Assembly: GCF_009184865.1 (NCBI RefSeq)
Contig: NZ_CP045096.1
Coordinates: forward strand, 9,982,001-10,046,000
DNA from: Streptomyces phaeolivaceus
GTDB taxonomy: Bacteria > Actinomycetota > Actinomycetes > Streptomycetales > Streptomycetaceae
Direction of reading: 5' to 3'
Length of the DNA: 64,000 nt
This document shows positions 26,341-34,832 of the stretch, in pieces. The translations under genes and the position numbers were made by a program. Position 1 is the stretch's first letter. Each line of letters begins with the position of its first letter. The notes under the pieces were generated by a model that saw only the letters and a program-made list of their open reading frames with translations, had not been told where the DNA came from and made no database searches.

Positions 26341-27990
26341 CTACAGCAGCCCTCCCAGTGGGAGGACGCGCTCGGTGAGCTGTCCACGCAGCCGGTCTCC
26401 GGCGATGTCGGCTTCGGCGAGCCAGTCGGCGGCGACCAGCAGTTCGACGTGTTCGGCGACTTGGTCGGGTGTCAGGGCACAGAACGCGGTGGCCTGGTCC
26501 AAGTGGAGCCCGCCGTCCTGGGCGTGCCCGAGACGACCGTCGGGGCGGGTGTGGGCGGCGGTGTACAGGGCCAGGAGCCGAGCGGACGCGGTGGCCTTCT
26601 TCTTGCGGATCTTCCGGTCACCCACGGCTCGTTGTGCCCAGCCGGAGATCCTCGCGCGGGTGACTTTGCCGAAGGTGAACGGGCGGGGCTGCTCGGGCAG
26701 CAGAGCGGGGACGGTGACCGCGACGGGGCCCTCCGGGCGGGCAGCCATCACTTCGCCGATGCTGCCGGGCAGGCGCAGCCAGTCCGCGTCGAGCAGTAGT
26801 TGAAGCACCCGCTCGGCATCGTCTTGGAGCCAGCCGGTGAGGTCCTGGCCGGTGACGTTCCCGGCGCCGGCGCGTGCCGCCCGCAGCGTGAGCATGAGCA
26901 CCGCGAGGTGTACTTCGGGTTCCGGGTGCGGGGCGTGCGCCTGGACGTAGTCCAGCACGGTGCGGGCGTGCACGGCCTGTGTCCGGGTCAGTAGCCGTTC
27001 CACAACCGGTACGCTGCCGTCCGCTGTGTCGCCGATGGCCTGGCCACCACGGTTGGCGTGCATCTCCAGGGTGGTCTGCGCGGCCTTCTCGGCCCGGTGT
27101 GCCTCGTGGCGCAGGGAGTCGTCGCCGCTCACGTCGGCCCACAGGCCGAAGGCGCGGGCCTTGCGCTCGTGGAGTTCGGCGAGGAGAGGGAGGTCGGGTT
27201 CGGGGCGCTGTTGGTAGGCGCGGAAGGCGTCCCCGAGTTCGATGAGCTCCAGGCGTAGGACGTCGGGCTCGAGGTCGTGCGGCACGATCCGCTGCGCGAT
27301 CTTCCCCCACCGCTTGGCCGGCCGGGACGCCGCGCGGGATGAGGCGCGGGATGAGGCGGCACGGGTATGGGGGACCCGTGCGGGTGCGGGTGAAGGTGTG
27401 GTGGCCGGTGACGGCGAGGCGTCGGTCGTGGGGGAGGGGCGGTGGTCGGAGAAGACCGCCGCTACGCCGGCCCTCGCCGTGGCGGCGGGCGTCGGGGTCT
27501 GCCGGTCCGTCCCGGCCGGGGTGGTGCGGGCCGGAGGCGCCGCGGTGGCCAGGACACGGCAGTCGGGGGTGGCGGCCGCGCACCGCGCGCACATCTCAGC
27601 GATGCGCCACAGTCGTCCGGCCCGCTCCGCGTACACGGTCAAGGTCACAGGTCCGCCGCACCGGGCCGTTTCCGGAGCCGACCGGTTGCCACCCCGAGGT
27701 CCGCCGACGGGGTCGGGTGTGTGCCAGGAGCAGTCGGCGGCCCGGCAGGCGCACCACGCCTCGCCGCGGGGACCGCCGCCCGCGCGGATGTGGGCCAGGT
27801 GCAGGTTGATGTGTTCGACCGCGGCTTTGCGTCCAGCGGCGCCGCCGGGAAGGCGCTGATCAGGGCAGGCCGGGCGGGTGCAGGAGAGCCGGACTGTGCC
27901 GGCGGAGAGGCGGCCGTAGGGGTCCAGGCGCACCGTCCATACCCGTCCCGCGACAGGTTCCTCCTGCCGTGTGCAGGTCTCCACCGCCAT
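26341..27990 (-). CDS. Large hypothetical protein with Cys-rich N-terminus
   Basis: A 549-residue protein of unknown function, started at ATG 27990 behind GGAGGG (ATG 28038 is possible). Residues about 35-150 contain repeated Cys/His pairs (SCTRPACPDQR, AWCACRAADCSWH, AEMCARCAAATPDC) suggesting zinc ribbons. A Pro/Ala/Thr linker follows. The C-terminal 350 residues are helical and include two segments that could be winged helices (LTGWLQDDAERVLQLLLDAD; LTPDQVAEHVELLVAADWL). It may bind DNA or RNA. Confidence 0.65.
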   Translation of the reverse strand: MAVETCTRQEEPVAGRVWTVRLDPYGRLSAGTVRLSCTRPACPDQRLPGGAAGRKAAVEHINLHLAHIRAGGGPRGEAWCACRAADCSWHTPDPVGGPRGGNRSAPETARCGGPVTLTVYAERAGRLWRIAEMCARCAAATPDCRVLATAAPPARTTPAGTDRQTPTPAATARAGVAAVFSDHRPSPTTDASPSPATTPSPAPARVPHTRAASSRASSRAASRPAKRWGKIAQRIVPHDLEPDVLRLELIELGDAFRAYQQRPEPDLPLLAELHERKARAFGLWADVSGDDSLRHEAHRAEKAAQTTLEMHANRGGQAIGDTADGSVPVVERLLTRTQAVHARTVLDYVQAHAPHPEPEVHLAVLMLTLRAARAGAGNVTGQDLTGWLQDDAERVLQLLLDADWLRLPGSIGEVMAARPEGPVAVTVPALLPEQPRPFTFGKVTRARISGWAQRAVGDRKIRKKKATASARLLALYTAAHTRPDGRLGHAQDGGLHLDQATAFCALTPDQVAEHVELLVAADWLAEADIAGDRLRGQLTERVLPLGGLL

Positions 27991-28315
27991 GTGCGCACCC
28001 TCCAGCGTTGCTTGGTCCGTTATCCGGGCAGTCTCCATGATCGGGGATGATCGGAGATCAGGTGCTGAAGAGCGGATGATTCACCCCAACGTGCGCTGCC
28101 CGCAGGGCAGAAGGTCAGGGCTCGCCTGGATCTGATCACCCCTCACCCACTTCGACCGGTGCCTCGTCTCGATCCACCGACCAAGCCGGGCCGGGTGGAG
28201 CTCCTTCACGGGGGACTTTCTGAGCAGGCATGACGGATGCGGTTGTGGATGCCGCCGAGGTCGCAAGGCCGGTCAGGCGGATGAGGCCATCGAACAGCGG
28301 GCCCCCACCGCGCAG
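27991..28315. other. Intergenic stretch
   Basis: Upstream region of the Cys-rich protein gene. I see no supported gene; some weak frames here resemble debris of the next-door transposase. Confidence 0.4.
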
Positions 28316-28507
28316 TTGCCCGGCTGGCAGCGCCACGGCGCCGGCGCTGTCCTCAAGCTGCGCGCACTCTTCAGCCTCATCGGCGACGGCGACTTCCGAG
28401 CGTACTGGCGCTGCCACTTGGCCCGCGAGCACCACCGAACCCATGGGGACCATGACCATGACCAAGACCATGACCCGGACTATGACGGATATCGCCCGGC
28501 AGCCTGA
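28316..28507 (+). pseudogene. Transposase C-terminal fragment, ISKra4-like
   Basis: GAGAVLKLRALFSL, then GDFRAYWRCHLAREHHR, matches the conserved end of ISKra4-family transposases, where a YWxFHLxREH motif is usual. It ends in Asp-His repeats coded by a GACCAT hexanucleotide run (about 28449-28485). No terminal inverted repeats or catalytic core remain. Confidence 0.5.
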
Positions 28508-28518
28508 GGGACTGTGGT

Positions 28519-28875
28519 TCAGGAGGGTTCGGGGAGAAAGGCGGTGACCGTGTCGGCGAACCGTGTGGGTATGTCGTGATGCACGACGTGACCGGCGGGC
28601 AGCTCGGCGAGGCGGACTCTGTCGGCGCAACGGGCGGCCATCTCCTTGGCGTGGTCGGCCGTCAATTCGTCGCTGCGCGTTCCACGGACCAGCAGCGTGG
28701 GGCAGGACACCGATGTCCAGTCGTGCCAGTGATCACCGTTGAGAGCCTTCCGGGACGCCACGGTGTCGGCGATGCCGAAGGAGAACCCCCAGCCGTGGGC
28801 TGTCCGCCGGAAGGAACACTCCAGATAGGGCGCCGCGGTGCCCAGAACCGCGACCAGCGCTTCCCGGGACGACGT
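28519..28875 (-). pseudogene. C-terminal fragment of an alpha/beta hydrolase
   Basis: About 118 residues. The strand and loop with the acidic residue (CPTLLVRGTRSDEL) and the loop holding the catalytic His (LPAGHVVHHDIP) are present. The nucleophile elbow is missing. It is cut near 28880, where a response-regulator fragment starts on the other strand. Confidence 0.6.
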
Positions 28876-28911
28876 GACGCAGGGAAGGCTTGCCTGGAGA
28901 TGCAGTCGCCC

Positions 28912-28992
28912 ACGACGGCGGGATCCGTGTGCTCATCGTCGACGATGAGCCCGCACTCACCGAGCTGTTGTCCGCGGCAACCCGGTACGCAT
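28912..28992 (+). pseudogene. N-terminal scrap of a response-regulator receiver domain
   Basis: GIRVLIVDDEPALTELLSAA is the start of a receiver domain with its acidic pair (DDE). The phosphoacceptor Asp and the output domain are absent. Confidence 0.5.
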
Positions 28993-29001
28993 CCGCGTCC
29001 T

Positions 29002-29200
29002 CGAACTGCCGCAGAACGACTCGCTCCCGGGCAAGACCTGCTCAACGAGATCGAGAGAGAACCGTCCGGCCTCTCCCGGCAACTGGCCGCACTGCGCCGT
29101 TCGGGGATCGTCGTCTCCATCCGGGAGGGCTCCACGGTCAGTTACGCGCCCGTCGGCGGCGAGAGTTGCTCGTCGAACTCCAACAGACGGACCTCCGAGC
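29002..29200 (+). pseudogene. ArsR-type HTH regulator remnant
   Basis: IRVLELPQNDSLPG, then in another frame GLSRQLAALRRSGIVVSIRE and GSTVSYAPVGGE, reconstruct the winged helix of an ArsR protein. At least two frameshifts make it untranslatable as one chain. Confidence 0.5.
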
Positions 29201-29429
29201 CACCTTGCCGACCGGGGCAGCGCATGCCCTTCTGCGGTGTCACCAGGCTACTGAGGGTGCGTGGCGGTCGCCTCGCGATGGCAAAGGCTCAGTCGGCTGT
29301 TGGCCATGTCGGTCATCAGTATCGGTGCCGTGCCCACCCACCCGGAGTCGGTGCTGCGGGTGGACGACCCGCTCCCTCCAGCATGATCGCCGCGTGGGAG
29401 GGAACGCCGAGCCGTAGTCCTGGTATCGC

Positions 29430-29720
29430 ATGACCTCCCGCAGGGCGCTCACGCGATGGGCGACCGCGCTCGCACCGGCCAGGTCCTCCTTGCGAGCGAA
29501 GCCGATCTCGATCTCGATCTCGGCCTGGGGCTGGGGCTGGGGCCGAGGTCGGGAGGGCACCTTCGCCTCGGCCGCGACGTCCATGCCTGCGAAGGGCACC
29601 CCGAAGTCGGATGGGCCGAGACCCAGCCGACGCAGGACGGCGGGCGAGGCCGGACCGCTCTTCCGGCCGGCGGTGGCCTGCGCCATCGCGTCCGTGCGGG
29701 GATTCCTGTCTGCCGTGCCG
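29430..29720 (-). pseudogene. 2-oxopent-4-enoate hydratase (MhpD-type) remnant
   Basis: In the reading direction of the dioxygenase operon, directly after mhpB, GRKSGPASPAVLRRLGLGPS and DFGVPFAGMDV, then a Pro-Gln-rich stretch and AEIEIEIGFARKEDL, match the centre of MhpD-type hydratases (GRKxGLTSPA, PDFG, EAEIAF). The N-terminus and the C-terminal half are missing. It would have been the step after MhpC. The neighbouring bases down to 29240 look like further debris. Confidence 0.65.
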
Positions 29721-29721
29721 G

Positions 29722-30660
29722 TCACCGCCCCTGTGCCGTAGCGACGGCGAACCCGGCGATCCAAGCGGGAACGGCCTCGTAGAATCGGGACGTCATGGCG
29801 TACGGGCCGGTCGCCGCGAGAGAGGCGAACGCCGCGATCCAGGCGCGGACCTCGTGTGCCGAGCCCCCGCCCTCCTTCGCCATCCACTCCACCGTCCAGG
29901 AGTCGAACTCCGTGAGTTCGCCGCGTTCCAGATGATCGAGGAGACGGTTGTCCCAGTCCGGGTTGATGGGGATCATCCCGCTCGACCCGGCGGCGTAGTC
30001 ACGGCCGGCCTGGACCACTCGCCGCTCGCCCCTGGCCCGCTGCTCAGGTGTCGGGGGGCGGCCCTCGATGAGCGCGTCGGCGACCGGTGGCGGCGCACCC
30101 TCCAGGACGGGGACCGGCGGGTCGTGCGAGAGGCCGCCCGAGGCGACGAACAGCACCCGCAGGCCGAGCCCGGCGGCGGCCTCGCCCACCGCCGTTCCCA
30201 GGGCCCTGATCCGGCTCACCGGACACAGGGGGGTGGCCACCCCGTTGACGAAGACGGGCACGACGGGCACCTGGTCGATGCCGCCGAAGAGCACCTCCAG
30301 CGGCTGCGCGAACCCGTGGTCGACGGTCATCCGGGCGGAGACGGTCAGGTCGACGCCCCGGTCGAGGACACCCTGCGCCAGGGCCTTGGCCGCGTCGACG
30401 TCGACCGACAGCGGGCCCGCCTCGGAGCCGAAGTCCCCGACCGCGTGCGCCTCGGTCGCCAGGCAGAACGGTGGCATCTCCCGGTAGAAGAAGCCGTTGT
30501 AGTGGTCGGGCGCGTACAGCACCACGAGATCCGGGTCGAAGTCGCGGACGAAGTCCCGGGCGCCCGCCACGGCCCGGTCGACCCGGGCCAGGACTTCCGG
30601 CTCCGGGTCGTTCCTGCCGATGAGCGGCGAGTGGGACAGCCCGACGGCTGCTGCGGTCAT
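29722..30660 (-). CDS. mhpB: 2,3-dihydroxyphenylpropionate 1,2-dioxygenase (MhpB-type extradiol)
   Basis: Fe(II) extradiol dioxygenase of the LigB superfamily, 312 residues against 314 in Escherichia coli MhpB, with close matching throughout. SHSPLIG at the start, FAPDHYNGFFY-like LYAPDHYNGFFYREMPPFCL, MTVDHGFAQPLE and VASGGLSHDPPVP carry the iron-binding and acid-base histidines. It cleaves 2,3-dihydroxyphenylpropionate or the cinnamic analogue meta to give the ring-opened dienedioate, the substrate of MhpC. Last intact gene of the minus-strand operon, 14 bases after the MDR gene. Confidence 0.93.
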   Translation of the reverse strand: MTAAAVGLSHSPLIGRNDPEPEVLARVDRAVAGARDFVRDFDPDLVVLYAPDHYNGFFYREMPPFCLATEAHAVGDFGSEAGPLSVDVDAAKALAQGVLDRGVDLTVSARMTVDHGFAQPLEVLFGGIDQVPVVPVFVNGVATPLCPVSRIRALGTAVGEAAAGLGLRVLFVASGGLSHDPPVPVLEGAPPPVADALIEGRPPTPEQRARGERRVVQAGRDYAAGSSGMIPINPDWDNRLLDHLERGELTEFDSWTVEWMAKEGGGSAHEVRAWIAAFASLAATGPYAMTSRFYEAVPAWIAGFAVATAQGR

Positions 30661-30674
30661 GGTGACGGGGTTCC

Positions 30675-31658
30675 TTACTGGCGGGTGGCCGACGGGTGGA
30701 TGACGAGCTTTCCGGTCAGCTCGCCGTCGATCATGAGCTGGAAGCCCTTGTGGATCTCCGCGAGCGGCAGGGTCCGGTCGATCACCGGCCGTACTCCGGT
30801 GGCGTCGAGCATGCGCAGCATCGACACCAGCTCGGCGCGGGTGCCACCGGTGGAGCCGAGGACGCGCTGCTGGAGGTAGAAGATCCGGCCCAGGTCGGCG
30901 GGCGGGTTGGCGCCGCTGGTGGCACCGGCGATCACGACCGAGCCACCCGGCCGCAGCGACTTCAGGGAGTGCGACCAGGTCGCCTCCCCGACGGTCTCGA
31001 TGACGACGTCGACCCGCTCGGGCAGCCGCTCACCGGTGGGCAGCGCAGCCCGCACGCCCCACGAGAGGGCCTCGACGCGCTTCGCCTCGCTCCGGCTGGT
31101 GGTGTACACGACGGCCCCGGCCGCCACGGCCAGCCTGATCGCGGCCGAGGCCACCCCGCCGCCCGCGCCCTGCACGAGTACGCGGTCGCCCGCCCTGATC
31201 CGGGCCTGCGTGAACAGCATCCGGTAGGCCGTGGTCCAGGCGACGGGCAGACAGGCCGCCTCGTCGAAGGACAGCCACTGCGGCTTCGGCACCAGGTTGC
31301 GGGTCGGTACGACGAGGTACTCCGCGAAGGAGCCGTCGTGCCGCTCGGAGAGCAGCGCACGGTTCGGGTCGAGCGTCTCGTCGCCGTGACCTGCGTCCGG
31401 GTCGCCGAGGACCGGGTGGACGATGACCTCGTTGCCGTGGTCGTCGTACCCGGACGCGTCGCAGCCGAGGACGATCGGGAGGCGTTCCGGCGGATGGCCG
31501 ACGCCCCGCAGGGTCCACAGGTCGTGCATGTTGAGTGAGGAGGCCACGACCCGGACCCGGGACCATCCGGGCCTCGGCGTGGGTTCCGGGACGTCGCGCA
31601 GCACCAGCCCCGACAGCGGGTCGGCGGCGCTCTGGGAAACAGCGGTTGCGGCAAGCAC
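30675..31658 (-). CDS. MDR-family (zinc-type alcohol dehydrogenase/quinone reductase) oxidoreductase
   Basis: NADPH-dependent medium-chain dehydrogenase/reductase. From GTG 31658 it is 327 residues: GroES-like domain (WSRVRVVASSLNMHDLWTLR) and a Rossmann domain with QGAGGGVASAAIRLA. The structural zinc cysteines are absent, so it fits the quinone-reductase/enoyl-reductase side. The open frame extends to 31793, but that part is low-complexity. In this operon it may reduce an enoyl or quinone side product; exact role inferred only from position. Confidence 0.8.
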   Translation of the reverse strand: MLAATAVSQSAADPLSGLVLRDVPEPTPRPGWSRVRVVASSLNMHDLWTLRGVGHPPERLPIVLGCDASGYDDHGNEVIVHPVLGDPDAGHGDETLDPNRALLSERHDGSFAEYLVVPTRNLVPKPQWLSFDEAACLPVAWTTAYRMLFTQARIRAGDRVLVQGAGGGVASAAIRLAVAAGAVVYTTSRSEAKRVEALSWGVRAALPTGERLPERVDVVIETVGEATWSHSLKSLRPGGSVVIAGATSGANPPADLGRIFYLQQRVLGSTGGTRAELVSMLRMLDATGVRPVIDRTLPLAEIHKGFQLMIDGELTGKLVIHPSATRQ

Positions 31659-31842
31659 GTGCTCACGTTCGCTCCGACCAGGCACGGGGCCATAGCCGGT
31701 GTGCCGCTGTGCAGCACACACCGTGCACGGGCGCCGAGAGAGCGCCGACCCGGCAGGACGCGACCCCGCCGGTCCCGGACGTGCGGACAGCACGCCGACC
31801 CGACCGGCGCGAAGGGCGGGTCGGGTCAGTGGGCGGGGGCCG

Positions 31843-32352
31843 TCAGTGGGGCATGTCGTCCAGCGCGGTGGACAGCCTGGCGATGCCGGTGGGCTCCGCC
31901 GCGAACAGCACGACGCTGCCGCCGGGCAGGTCAGCCTCCACGATCCGGCTGAACCCGCCCTCCTCCAGAACGAGTTGGGTGGCGGTGTCGTCCTCGTCCG
32001 GTGCGGCGATCACCCGGCGGCACCGCGGGTCGAGGGCGAACAGGGCGGGCACGAGGTCGCGCAGCAGACGTGCGGCCGGACCGGGTCCGGGCCCGGCGCC
32101 GTCCGGGCTCGGCGGGACGAGGCCGATCGCGAGATCGTGTGCTCCGAACGGATAGCAGGCCCGCAGCGGATGGTCCGGTACTCGGTGGAGTTCCAGAAAC
32201 AGTTCCGGACCACCCTCGGCGGCCCGCACCGCGTAGGTCCGGGCGGGCCGGCGGGGGAGCCCGCTGGGCGGTCCGGCGAGGGCGCGCAGCATCCACCGGC
32301 CGCCGAGCGGGGGTTCGCCGAGGGCCGGCGGGGCGCCGGGGGCGGTTGCCAT
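31843..32352 (-). CDS. GNAT-like acetyltransferase (siderophore-acetylase-like)
   Basis: A 169-residue protein from ATG 32352, 8 bases after the ligase stop. LELHRVPDHPLRACYP, then VIAAPDEDDTATQLVLEEGG and FSRIVEADLPGG, are laid out like the AlcB/IucB type of GNAT domain that acylates hydroxylamines. No siderophore genes are near, so a role in the aromatic operon is unclear. It could acylate an amine intermediate or be a passenger. Confidence 0.5.
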   Translation of the reverse strand: MATAPGAPPALGEPPLGGRWMLRALAGPPSGLPRRPARTYAVRAAEGGPELFLELHRVPDHPLRACYPFGAHDLAIGLVPPSPDGAGPGPGPAARLLRDLVPALFALDPRCRRVIAAPDEDDTATQLVLEEGGFSRIVEADLPGGSVVLFAAEPTGIARLSTALDDMPH

Positions 32353-32359
32353 GGCGGGC

Positions 32360-33934
32360 TCACACCGCTTTGACGGGCTGGTGCGACTCCACCCAGCGGC
32401 GCAGTTCGGCCTTGACCAGCTTGCCGCTGGCATTGCGCGGCAGTTGCTCGGCCACCATCACCCGCGTGGGCAGTTTGTAGCGGGCCAGGTGGTCGCCGGC
32501 GAACGCGCGGACCTCCTCCACGGTGGGCGCCGTACCCGGTTCGCAGGCCAGGACGGCGAGTACGCTCTCGCCCCACCGCGGGTCCGGTACGCCGATGACG
32601 GCGGCCTCCAGGACTCCGGGGCAGGCGGCGAGGACGCGTTCCACCTCGGCGGGGTAGACGTTCTCGCCGCCGCTGATGATCATGTCCTTGAGGCGGTCCA
32701 CGATGTAGTAGAGGTCGTCCTCGTCCCGGTGGGCGATGTCGCCGGTGTGGAACCAGCCCGCGTCGTCGAAGGCCGCGCGGGTGGCGTCGGGGTTGTTCCA
32801 GTAGCCGGCGGTGACGTTCGGGCCGCGCACGCAGATCTCGCCGCGTGTGTCCGTTTCCTGGATCCGCACACCGGTGACGGGGTCGGTGAGGCAGACCTCC
32901 GTGTAGGGCATGGGAGCGCCCGCCGATCCCGCCTTCCCCAGCGTCAGCCCGGCCGGCAGATAGGTCGCGAAGGGTGCGGTCTCGGTCAGTCCCCACGCCT
33001 GCTGAAGCAGGATGCCCCGCGCGCCGTAGTCCCTGATCAGCTGGGGCGGCACGGGAGCCCCGGCGACGATCGCGGACCGCAGGGCGCCCAGGTCGGCCTC
33101 CGCGAAGCCGGGAACCCGGGCGAGCGCGGCGAACATGGCGGGCACGGCGAAGAAGGAGGACACGCGGTGCCGGACCAGATCCTCCAGGCACTGTGCGGGG
33201 TCGAAGCCGCGGCGCAGGACGACGGTGCCGCCGCGCAACAGGGTACGCAGCGTGAGGGCGTTGAGACCGCCGATGTGGAACAGCGGGGCCACGGCCAGGT
33301 TCACGTCGTCGGCCCGGGTGTCGACGACGCTGTCCACGTTGACCGCGTTCCACCACAGGTTGCCGTGGGTGAGCATGACGCCCTTGGGCCGGCCGGTGGT
33401 GCCGGAGGTGTACATGAGCATCGCGAGGTCGTCGTCGTACAGTGCCACCGGCTCCCGGGCGGTCCGGCCGGAGCCGTACAGCGACGACAGCGGTGTCCAG
33501 ACGGCGTCGGGGGCCGCTGTCACGGGACACACGGAGTCGGTGTCGACCAGGACGTGCCGGCGCGCCGGCACCTCGGCCGCGATCGACTCGACCAGTTCTC
33601 GGTGGCCCTCCTCGACGACGAGGGTGTGGGCGCCGCTGTCGTCGAGTATGTGGCGGACCTCGTCGGCCGCGAGCCGGAAGTTGACGGGGACGAAGACCGC
33701 CCCGAGGTGCGCCGCCGCGATCATCGTTTCGAGGAACGTCACGCTGTTGAAGCCGAGGTAGGCGATCCGGTCCCCTCGGCGCAGCCCGTTCGCAGCCAGA
33801 CTGACGGCCAACTCGGCTGAGGAGTCGACGAGTTGGGCCGCTGAGACCTCGCGGCCCTCGTAGACGACGGCGGGGGTGGGCGACTGGGCTCTGCGACGCA
33901 GGGCGGCGGCGGGGCTGATGTCGACGGCGGCCAT
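32360..33934 (-). CDS. Acyl-CoA ligase (AMP-forming)
   Basis: A 524-residue class I adenylate-forming ligase. P-loop YTSGTTGRPKG (175-185), AWGLTET, the hinge region TGDIAHRDEDDLYYIVDRLKD and catalytic Lys505 in NASGKLVK are all intact. It makes an acyl-CoA from a carboxylic acid, ATP and CoA. In this operon it may activate the phenylpropanoid substrate or a shorter product. ATG 33934 follows AAGGAG. Confidence 0.9.
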   Translation of the reverse strand: MAAVDISPAAALRRRAQSPTPAVVYEGREVSAAQLVDSSAELAVSLAANGLRRGDRIAYLGFNSVTFLETMIAAAHLGAVFVPVNFRLAADEVRHILDDSGAHTLVVEEGHRELVESIAAEVPARRHVLVDTDSVCPVTAAPDAVWTPLSSLYGSGRTAREPVALYDDDLAMLMYTSGTTGRPKGVMLTHGNLWWNAVNVDSVVDTRADDVNLAVAPLFHIGGLNALTLRTLLRGGTVVLRRGFDPAQCLEDLVRHRVSSFFAVPAMFAALARVPGFAEADLGALRSAIVAGAPVPPQLIRDYGARGILLQQAWGLTETAPFATYLPAGLTLGKAGSAGAPMPYTEVCLTDPVTGVRIQETDTRGEICVRGPNVTAGYWNNPDATRAAFDDAGWFHTGDIAHRDEDDLYYIVDRLKDMIISGGENVYPAEVERVLAACPGVLEAAVIGVPDPRWGESVLAVLACEPGTAPTVEEVRAFAGDHLARYKLPTRVMVAEQLPRNASGKLVKAELRRWVESHQPVKAV

Positions 33935-33989
33935 GGCGTCGGCTCCTTCGGTGACTGTCGGGGACGGGGGGAGGGGAGGGGAGGGGCGT

Positions 33990-34829
33990 TCAGAGAGTGG
34001 CGCCGCCGGCGGGGGTTCGGAAGCCGCGGACGGCGATGCCGCCGTCCGCGGGGATCACGGCACCGGTGACGGTGGAACTGTTGGCGCGGGAGGCGAGCAG
34101 CACATAGGGCCCGGTGAAGTCCTCGGGCTCGACGCTGGAGTCGTACAAGGGAATGAGAGGAGGCTGCTTCTCGCCGGACGCCTCGTTCTTCGCGAAGGAG
34201 GCCTCCAGCGTGCGGTCCTGCAGCCCCAGGCTCCCGGGGCCGCGCAGCTTGGTGCGCATACCGCCGACGGCGACGCCGTTGACGCGGACCTTCGGCGCCA
34301 GCTCATAGGCGAACTGGCGGAGCAGACCGAGGCAGGCGTGCTTGCTGGCGGTGTACAGGGAGCCGCCGCCGTCGGTGTGGAGGGAGGCGTTGGACAGGGT
34401 CATGACGATGCTGCCGCGGGTCGCGACCAGTTCACGCCAGGCGGCCTCCACGGCGAGGACGTAGCCCTTGACGTTGATGTCGAAGATCTCGTCGAAGGCC
34501 GCCGACAGCTCCTTTCCGGTCAGCCGGGTGACGCTGCGGTGGTAGTCCCAGATACCGGCGTTCGGGACGAGGACGTCCAGCTTGCCGAACCGCTCGACGG
34601 TGGCGTCCACCGCGTCGTGCAGGTCGGTCGGGGAGCGTACGTCGCCCGGCACCGCCAGCACGCGCGCGCCACGGTCACCCGCGGCGCGCACCACCTCCTC
34701 CAGCTGTTCGGCGCTGCGGCCGACCACGGAGACACTCGCGCCCTCGGCCAGGCAGCGCAGGGCGACGGCGCGACCGATGCCGGAACCGCCGCCGGTGATG
34801 AGGACGACCTCGCCCTCCAGCCAGCCCAT
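33990..34829 (-). CDS. cis-dihydrodiol dehydrogenase (HcaB/BphB-type SDR)
   Basis: NAD-dependent SDR of 279 residues. TGGGSGIG (12-19), the NAGIWDY segment typical of aromatic cis-dihydrodiol dehydrogenases, and Tyr159/Lys163 are present. It rearomatises the cis-dihydrodiol made by the dioxygenase to the catechol that MhpB cleaves. It starts 3 bases after the hydrolase stop, suggesting coupled translation. Confidence 0.88.
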   Translation of the reverse strand: MGWLEGEVVLITGGGSGIGRAVALRCLAEGASVSVVGRSAEQLEEVVRAAGDRGARVLAVPGDVRSPTDLHDAVDATVERFGKLDVLVPNAGIWDYHRSVTRLTGKELSAAFDEIFDINVKGYVLAVEAAWRELVATRGSIVMTLSNASLHTDGGGSLYTASKHACLGLLRQFAYELAPKVRVNGVAVGGMRTKLRGPGSLGLQDRTLEASFAKNEASGEKQPPLIPLYDSSVEPEDFTGPYVLLASRANSSTVTGAVIPADGGIAVRGFRTPAGGATL

Positions 34830-34832
34830 GGA

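Noticed and set aside
26204..26803. Plus-strand frame opposite the Cys-rich protein
   Set aside because: Shadow composition and no conserved motif; the minus-strand frame is protein-like over its full length.
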